The notes beneath the pieces are model-generated. The model was not told the origin of the DNA and searched no databases. It saw only the letters and a list, made by a program, of their open reading frames with translations. Positions 58,389 through 64,000 of a stretch of DNA of 64,000 bases are shown one piece after another. A program made the position numbers and the translations under genes. This DNA is from Cristatella mucedo (taxonomy: Eukaryota; Bryozoa; Phylactolaemata; Cristatellidae): NCBI GenBank assembly GCA_009760855.2, contig WPIO01000030.1, positions 3,060,001 through 3,124,000 on the forward strand, read 5' to 3'. The first letter of the stretch is position 1. Every line of letters begins with the position of its first letter.

Positions 58389-58480
58389 ACTACTGCAAGC
58401 GGTGGTGATAGCCGTACAGACTCTATTTTCGCTATACAAAAAAAGCTGTTAAATCAGCTAGTTATTATTTATTATTACTA
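58389..58480 (+). mobile_element. SINE S1 3' part
   Basis: GCAAGCGGTGGTGATAGCCG through CTGTTAAATCAGCTAG with an AT tail. The tRNA-like head is missing. Confidence 0.75.
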
Positions 58481-58494
58481 GAACATGAGGAGGC

Positions 58495-59790
58495 TAACTG
58501 GGTGCAGCAGTTCAGCTAGGCATTGACCAGCAAAGTCCAGACGGGCTTTGTGGATCATATTAAGATTAAGGATTTTGCTCCGAATTGGTTTTATTAACCA
58601 GAAGTCATAGCAGCTCTTTCAGTGATGGGTGCTCCTGGTCAAATCTCCTCGATTGGTTGTGCAACCTTACTGCCATATTTATTGCCAGCTTTAAGAGCTT
58701 AACGGCTCGTTTAGGTAAACCGGCTAAAAGTAAATAGCCGTAGGTCAGTCTAGACAGAATCAGGGAGCTATTAAGATCTTCAGAGAGCCATCGTGACAGC
58801 GCTTAATCAAATGTCTTAGATATTTATCGAACACGATTAAAATTAGTGTAAGACATTTTTGTGAATGCAACTAGCAAACGTTTAGCAGTTATCAAAGAGG
58901 ACGCCTAAATAGCGAGCACGTGATTACGGAGGCACTGTAGTACTACAAATCAGACGAGAAAGATTAATGTTGGCAGCCTTTCGCTTAGAATTTACAATAC
59001 GGATCTATCATGATTGACATAGTTATATTTTCCGAAATATACGATAACACGTCCGTAATTCCGGCTATTAGTCAATGATTAATTGCATCTGATTCTGGGG
59101 TTGTTTACATGACAGATTTTGCTGGCTGCTTTCAGCAAAGAAATGATGGCCGATGCTAAGGACATGAATAGGTTGTCCGAGATGCTCCATATGAAGTCAC
59201 AACAGAAAAGGACCGAGATGAAACTATTGGGGAACTCCATAGGTAAAAAGTAATCAAGATGGAAAGTGACCTTTACGCATCATGTACTGAACACAATTGG
59301 ACTTGTAGGATTTGAATTACGCCAGACCCTCATCCGCAGGACCAATTTTGGTTCTCAAGAGCTCAAGTAGGATTGCGAGATTAGTGGTGTTAAATGCAGA
59401 GGATAGGCTGATCAGCTGTATGGCTGTGGTGCTACTATCACGGTTTCTGTCCAGAATTCCATAGGCAATACGGAGGCGTGCATTTTCAGTTGATCGGCCT
59501 TTCATAAATCTTGACTTAGTTGCTCTCGGATTATTAATTCTTGCCAGTGTTTTCCGAAAGCAGCTTAGCTGTACTGATGCCAAGAAAATTGGAGGAAATG
59601 AGATAAAAGGAAACTGAGTGATAGCTTCCTGGAGCCTCAGAGCAGAATCTGAGCCTTTTTGAATTATGATTTGAATAATGCCGGATTAGAGAGACTTCGG
59701 AAAACCGTTTATCCAGAGAAACCCAAGAATACACTTGTATCACCGGTCTAAGCGTGCCAGTCAGTGGTAACAAAATAGGGAATGGTATAG
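58495..59790 (-). mobile_element. Old LINE B-related copy
   Basis: Minus-strand C-terminal blocks at 58500-58960 and an RT motif A region at 59330-59500 (LRTKIGPADEGLA matches [13 protein letters not shown] of copy B2). The aspartate of motif A is lost (SLSSAFNT). Divergence is far greater than among copies B1-B3, so this is an older subfamily. Confidence 0.6.
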
Positions 59791-60034
59791 GGTAAACTAG
59801 TTACGGACGACTTCTTTGTAGAGGACTTCATTTAAGTAAGCCTTTGACTACGGAAACCATGGATGATATCTTAAAAGAGATCGCTGGCTGAGAATCAAAG
59901 CAGCTCTAAGATGGAATGATAAGGTACCGTTCGAGAATCGACACTTGCATTAGTTAGAGGTTTCTTAATAGAGGTATCAATATTTTTTTCCTACAATATT
60001 TAGTGATTACTTGTGATCCATCTATTGCGAGCTA

Positions 60035-60195
60035 ATGCGTGCTAAAACTACGCCTGCTGTCAACTAACCGTATGTACATGTTCGCCCTATACATGTCTCA
60101 TCTTACAATTTCATGCTTGATTACATTGCGAATTTTGCCACTAATCATTTGGTTATTCTTTCTTTACAGCATCTGTAGAGTCCCGAGAAATATCA
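60035..60195 (+). mobile_element. LINE A 3' UTR fragment
   Basis: Degenerate CATGCTTGAT..CACTAATCATTTGG..CTTTACAGCATCTG resembles the LINE A 3' UTR up to the stem-loop, which is replaced by S1 sequence. Confidence 0.5.
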
Positions 60196-60276
60196 TCCAT
60201 CGCAGGTATCGAACCCGCGACCTCGGGACCAAAGTCGTGAAAAGCAACCGCCTTATTTAGTGTGCCATCACGGCTC
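60196..60276 (-). mobile_element. SINE S1 head fragment
   Basis: Minus-strand GCCGTGATGGCACACTAAAT and GGTCGCGGGTTCGATACC. Only the tRNA-like part is present. Confidence 0.75.
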
Positions 60277-60501
60277 TCGGGTCCACTGCAGCCAGTAAAC
60301 AAGCCATTCCCATTTTAGCTTAAAGGCTTTTTGGGTTATTTCGTTATAAAGATAAAATAAAATCAGACGGATTTACTCATAGTCGGATATAGAGTCCCGT
60401 ATTCGGCTGTAGTAGCCCGAACAAATTACCTTCGTGGATAAAAACAATCCTTTGAATTATAATGAAATTCAATAAAAATGCAAAAGAAGCTGTAATTATA
60501 C

Positions 60502-60505
<4 letters not shown>

Positions 60506-60539
<34 letters not shown>
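60506..60539. repeat. (TA)n microsatellite
   Basis: About 34 bp of TA. Confidence 0.9.
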
Positions 60540-60541
<2 letters not shown>

Positions 60542-61206
60542 AATAGTTATTTCAAGGTTATTTCAATATTAGGCTTCGCATAAGTGTTCTACTGACCTAT
60601 TTGGGAACAAATTTGGGTCATTCTAAGATATTTCGGAAATCTTCTAAATACATTCTGAAAATAATGAGCTTTAACGAAAAGCTTCGATGCCTAAGCTTTT
60701 GCCTGAAGATTTCAGTCTAATCATATAAGAGGAAAAAAACAGTGTGTCCTATATTAATTGAATTGATATATTTAGAGATCCTGCATGTATGCATAATCGT
60801 TCGGGTATTTACAGCTGTATATGCAGATCCAGATAGTCCCGGGCGCCTTGCAGCATTTTAGACAGCACAAAAAGATGAGAAAGTCATCACTCACTCACTT
60901 AAATACCCAATTATATGACTACAGGAAAGTCTAATTCATTAAAATGAATACACATTAGCACTCAGGCAGCAACTTAATCGGCTTAAATGGACAGCAGCTT
61001 AATTAACTATTCGCTCACGAATGAGCAAGTGGTGAGCAACAGCTTATGTCCCACACCACTAAGTCAGTTTGCCACTTAGTATCTCTGACTACGTTTGTTT
61101 AATACGAAGCTTTTTGCATCATTGCAGTTCGCATTTAAGCTCTTTACGTTCAACCGTCTTATGATTGAACAATTTTTACAGACGCCCACGAAGTACTAGC
61201 GCTCAC
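60540..61206. other. No assignable feature
   Basis: AT-rich intron-like sequence. Confidence 0.4.
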
Positions 61207-61343
61207 CTGCATCGAGACATTTGTAGTATCTCCGGTAATGTAAGAAGCACAAGTCGTGTTTCGCTTAGGCGTCTTCCTCTCGTAAATGTACACTCCGTTG
61301 AGTCTAGAAGACGCTACATTTATTGCTACCGAAGCACTAGTTT
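61207..61343 (-). CDS. Probable Ig-domain exon, first half (phase 1-0)
   Basis: Acceptor TATTTTTTCAG (ending at 61344) and donor GTGAGC (61206-61201) bound a 137-bp minus-strand exon, phase 1 to phase 0. The translation (ASVAINVASSRLNGVYIYER, then TTCASYITGD) has alternating hydrophobic strands but lacks the usual Cys-Trp spacing, so it is a divergent Ig-like first half. Its phase fits exon 56898-57117, and it is the most upstream exon I can see. Confidence 0.5.
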
Positions 61344-61504
61344 CTGAAAAAATACAAGTAAGCACGTATTACGAATTTTTAGAATTACTATTTTCTAATG
61401 CCAGGCTTATTCAGCGCGAGCTTTGATGAAGAAACGAACTAGAAAATGAATTAACTACTCACAGCTCGCCAAGGATTGGGACATCAGCCATTTAAACTTT
61501 GAAT

Positions 61505-61585
61505 CTGCTAGAGAAAACTCTTCTGCGTAGTACCCACTAATATCCTGTGGCTGTGTGGAGTTACAGTCAAAACTGCCTTAGATTA
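61505..61585 (+). mobile_element. LINE B 3' end
   Basis: CTGCGTAGTACCCAC..GTGGAGTTACAGTC..TTAGATTACAT is the degenerate 3' UTR and tail of LINE B, directly followed by the start of another LINE B fragment. Confidence 0.65.
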
Positions 61586-62362
61586 CATCTTCTAATAGGT
61601 GATGCTGTTGTGCGACCTTCACAGCGTGCTCGAAATTTAGGTGCCGTCTTGGACGGCTGCCTAAATTTTGAAAGCTTCTTTATGAAGACTGCTTCGACTG
61701 CTAGCCATCACTTAGTGTCCCTCTCTAAGATTACGAACTTGCCTCCGTAGGGGCTTGAAAAATTCAACCAGCTTCTTGGCTCTGTCTTGGCTAGCTTATT
61801 GTAAATCCCTTTTAGCTGGGCTACCGAAAAAAGCCGCTAGGCCACTGCAGCTGGTGACGAATGTGGCTGCAAGGGCTGGCTAACAAATCCCAGAGGGTTG
61901 AGAATATGTTTCCTTTGCTGAAAGAGCTTGGTTGTCTGCCAGTTGATCAAAATAAACAGAGCAAAGTTCTTACGCTGACCCGCAAGGCCCACCACGGCTT
62001 GGATCCTTCATACCTAGCCGAGCTGATGCACCTAGTTTCAGCCTCCTCGTACCCTTAGGTTCAGTACGGACAATATATTTAGCTGTGCCATGTACCCACA
62101 TTTGCTCTCCTATTGCTGACAATAGTACATTCTTTGCTGCTATCCTGAGACACTACTTACACGTTACTCACTATTTCAACTGCTCTCCTTCCTCAGCTAT
62201 GCTTCTCAATTTCTCTTTATTGCGTGATATGAAGTCTGTCGGCTACCGAATTCCTACCGAAAGTCGCTTAGCCTTTGAGTGCGCTAATCCGAACTCTACT
62301 GCATAATGCGAACATAGTCTGTATAGTTTTTAAAGTTACCGACGGAGAAACATTACATTACC
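61586..62362 (+). mobile_element. LINE B copy B5, 5'-truncated
   Basis: Begins at the LLIGDAVVRPS block and runs through the C-terminal domain to GACGGAGAAACATTACATT. Broken by several frameshifts (61547-61750, 61861-62058, 62085-62306 are separate frames). Confidence 0.8.
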
Positions 62363-63135
62363 CAAAATGATCTCTGAAAAGGAAAGTGATCTCCGAAAAG
62401 CGGCGGCCTCCAAAGAGGTGGGCCTACCTCACTAGCTTCAATGCTCAGTGCTCGATTCTCACAAATACTTACCTCCTCCTAAAAAGAACTAATGGTGCCA
62501 TGCCTCAAAGGATGAAAGGACCCGCCAGGCCGATAAGAATAAAATGCTGCGCCTGCTGAGGGTTTGAGTAGGGAGAGACTGGACTGCTGTAAATTAGCCA
62601 TTACATAGTTTACAAAGCACTAACATTCTACGCCCTTTATTCGTGCTGCAGCATTTGGCTACAAACTGAATGAACCGGTTTGCTGTTGTAGAGTGTTCTG
62701 TACTGTCTTTTTATTCAGATTTCCGTACTTGAAATCTGCCTCGAAAGACACGCGCATGAATCATCTGACCTTCCAATGATGCGAAAGCATAGACTGTACT
62801 GAGTGCCCGCTCTGTGTGCCCGCACCTTGGCTTTCCAGCTTCAGATGCTCTTGCTCAGCAATGAGATTTCATCGTCTTGGGGTTTCTCGTGCAAGGTAGC
62901 CAGTTGTTGATGTGTCCGATGTGCCTCATTTTTATTAAAAGTCTTCAATGCCAATCCCCTGGCTACCTACGAAACTTCGTGCGTTGAGATCTGGGCTCTG
63001 CCGCCGCCTTCTCACTAGAAGAGAGTGCGTTTGGTCATCTAGAAACACTGTGGCAACTTCGACTAGCAGTGAAAACTTCCTCGCAGAACAGCATTGACTT
63101 TTAAGTCTTGATGTCCATGCGGTCTTCTTACCTGT

Positions 63136-63139
<4 letters not shown>
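62363..63139. other. No assignable feature
   Basis: Nothing convincing. Confidence 0.4.

Positions 63140-63193
<54 letters not shown>
63140..63193. repeat. (CT)n microsatellite
   Basis: Uninterrupted CT run of about 54 bp; the Arg-Glu frame on the minus strand is an artefact. Confidence 0.97.
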
Positions 63194-63195
<2 letters not shown>

Positions 63196-63682
63196 ACAAG
63201 CACACATATTTGAACTTAACATTAGAGATTCGGCTGTAATTGTGACCAGGACATTATGCTCTGATAAATAACTTTTCATGGCGGCAATCTTTGCTTTTTA
63301 CTTGGTAATGGTCCACATTTATGTTCAAAAGAAACGTTTTAAATTTTAGATATTTTAATCTCGTCTTCTGAAAATATAAAGAAATTTCAGTTCTGTTTCA
63401 GAGGGTGAGCTTGGATCAAGTATCGTTATTAGCAGACATCCCAAGTCAGCGGCTCAGAGGCAATGTGATTGTATTATGTGATACTCCGGAGAAGCTAGAT
63501 CACAAGGTCTGGATGAATTTTATATGACTAAGTACAAATTTACTCGCTCAATAAAGTAAAACAAAAACGTTATTTTATTTAGCATCCTCATTTATATCGG
63601 CAGAATTGCCGCAATGGCTATCGCTCCTACTTGTAGAAGACAATAGAGTACTAGCTGCTGGAGAACTTAAACCCACGACTAC
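63194..63682. other. No assignable feature
   Basis: A possible degenerate tRNA-like SINE head lies at about 63604-63682 on the minus strand (GTCGTGGGTTTAAGTTCTC), too diverged to call. Confidence 0.3.
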
Positions 63683-63820
63683 TGTGATGTGATGATGATG
63701 TGATGATGATGTGATGTATCTCCGTCAGTAACTCCACAAAGTCATAAAGACCATGTGGGTGTTACGCAGGAGAGTTTTGTATAGCGCACTCACAGCCTCA
63801 GCGGCTTTCGGTACGCTGTG
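63683..63820 (-). mobile_element. LINE B 3' end
   Basis: Minus-strand tail expanded as GATGATGTGAT repeats (63683-63715), then TATCTCCGTCAG, the stem-loop, GGTGTTACGCAGGAGAG and the last codons of the ORF. Well preserved, about 135 bp. Confidence 0.85.
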
Positions 63821-64000
63821 CTGTGAGGAGCAAGCTGCACTTTCTTACCAGGTTTACAAGGTAAATAAACCAATTTAGTAGGTTTTAGCAGGAGTAAGCC
63901 TTTACGAAATTTGCTGCAAGCACTAAGCAAAAATTTAGAAGCGACAGTGCTAACCAAGAATTTTATTTTATAACTATATTACCTTAAACATGTTCGCTAC
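63821..64000. other. No assignable feature
   Basis: Window end; nothing seen. Confidence 0.4.

Overview
This is animal nuclear DNA, AT-rich and dominated by transposable elements. It has no compact gene array, no bacterial-style operons, no rRNA and no CRISPR. The evidence is long introns with GT/AG splice signals around immunoglobulin (Ig) domain exons, many 5'-truncated LINEs, tRNA-derived SINEs, hAT-type MITEs and long dinucleotide microsatellites. The repeat mixture (CR1/L2-like LINEs plus short elements resembling the SPIN family of hAT transposons) fits a lophotrochozoan, perhaps a gastropod. That assignment is inference; the sequence does not prove the species.

Host genes. All credible host exons lie on the minus strand and encode pieces of Ig-superfamily domains: 61207-61343, 56898-57117, 56590-56795, possibly 46984-47147, 43829-43946, then 23177-23467 (with signal-peptide-like residues), 13891-14017, 13203-13425 and 11672-12118. 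Intron phases are regular: 'first-half' exons run phase 1 to 0, 'second-half' exons 0 to 1, and whole-domain exons 1 to 1. This suggests one very large or two neighbouring tandem-Ig genes on the minus strand whose introns are packed with transposons. The signal-peptide-like residues near 23.46 kb suggest a second gene begins there. First and last exons were not found.

Mobile elements. Two LINE families recur. LINE A ends in a stem-loop followed by (ATT)n. LINE B ends in a stem-loop followed by a short ACATT-type tail. The youngest copy is LINE B at 50772-52400, with an uninterrupted 521-codon reverse-transcriptase ORF; it sits cleanly inside an older LINE A copy (50140-53734). LINE B at 8899-10378 carries a 5' inversion. 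Two SINE families occur: S1, with a near-perfect B box, and S2, whose 3' end looks borrowed from LINE A. Five SPIN-like elements of about 185-190 bp (one enlarged by a LINE insertion) are present, two with perfect 8-bp target-site duplications.

Layout: 0.4-10.4 kb LINE-rich (A copies, one S1, one SPIN-like, LINE B1); 11.6-14.0 kb Ig exons; 14-22.5 kb SINE and decayed LINE remains; 23.2 kb Ig exon; 24.8-25.5 kb GC-rich block; 25.85 kb small inverted-repeat element; 27.6-29.2 kb LINE A; 31.5-33.7 kb microsatellites, GC-rich block, SPIN-like element and SINEs; 36.2-45.9 kb LINE A, SPIN-like elements, SINEs and an Ig exon; 47.8-55.4 kb LINE nest; 56.6-61.3 kb Ig exons; 61.5-63.8 kb LINE B remains. 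Most other open frames in the window come from transposons or microsatellites.
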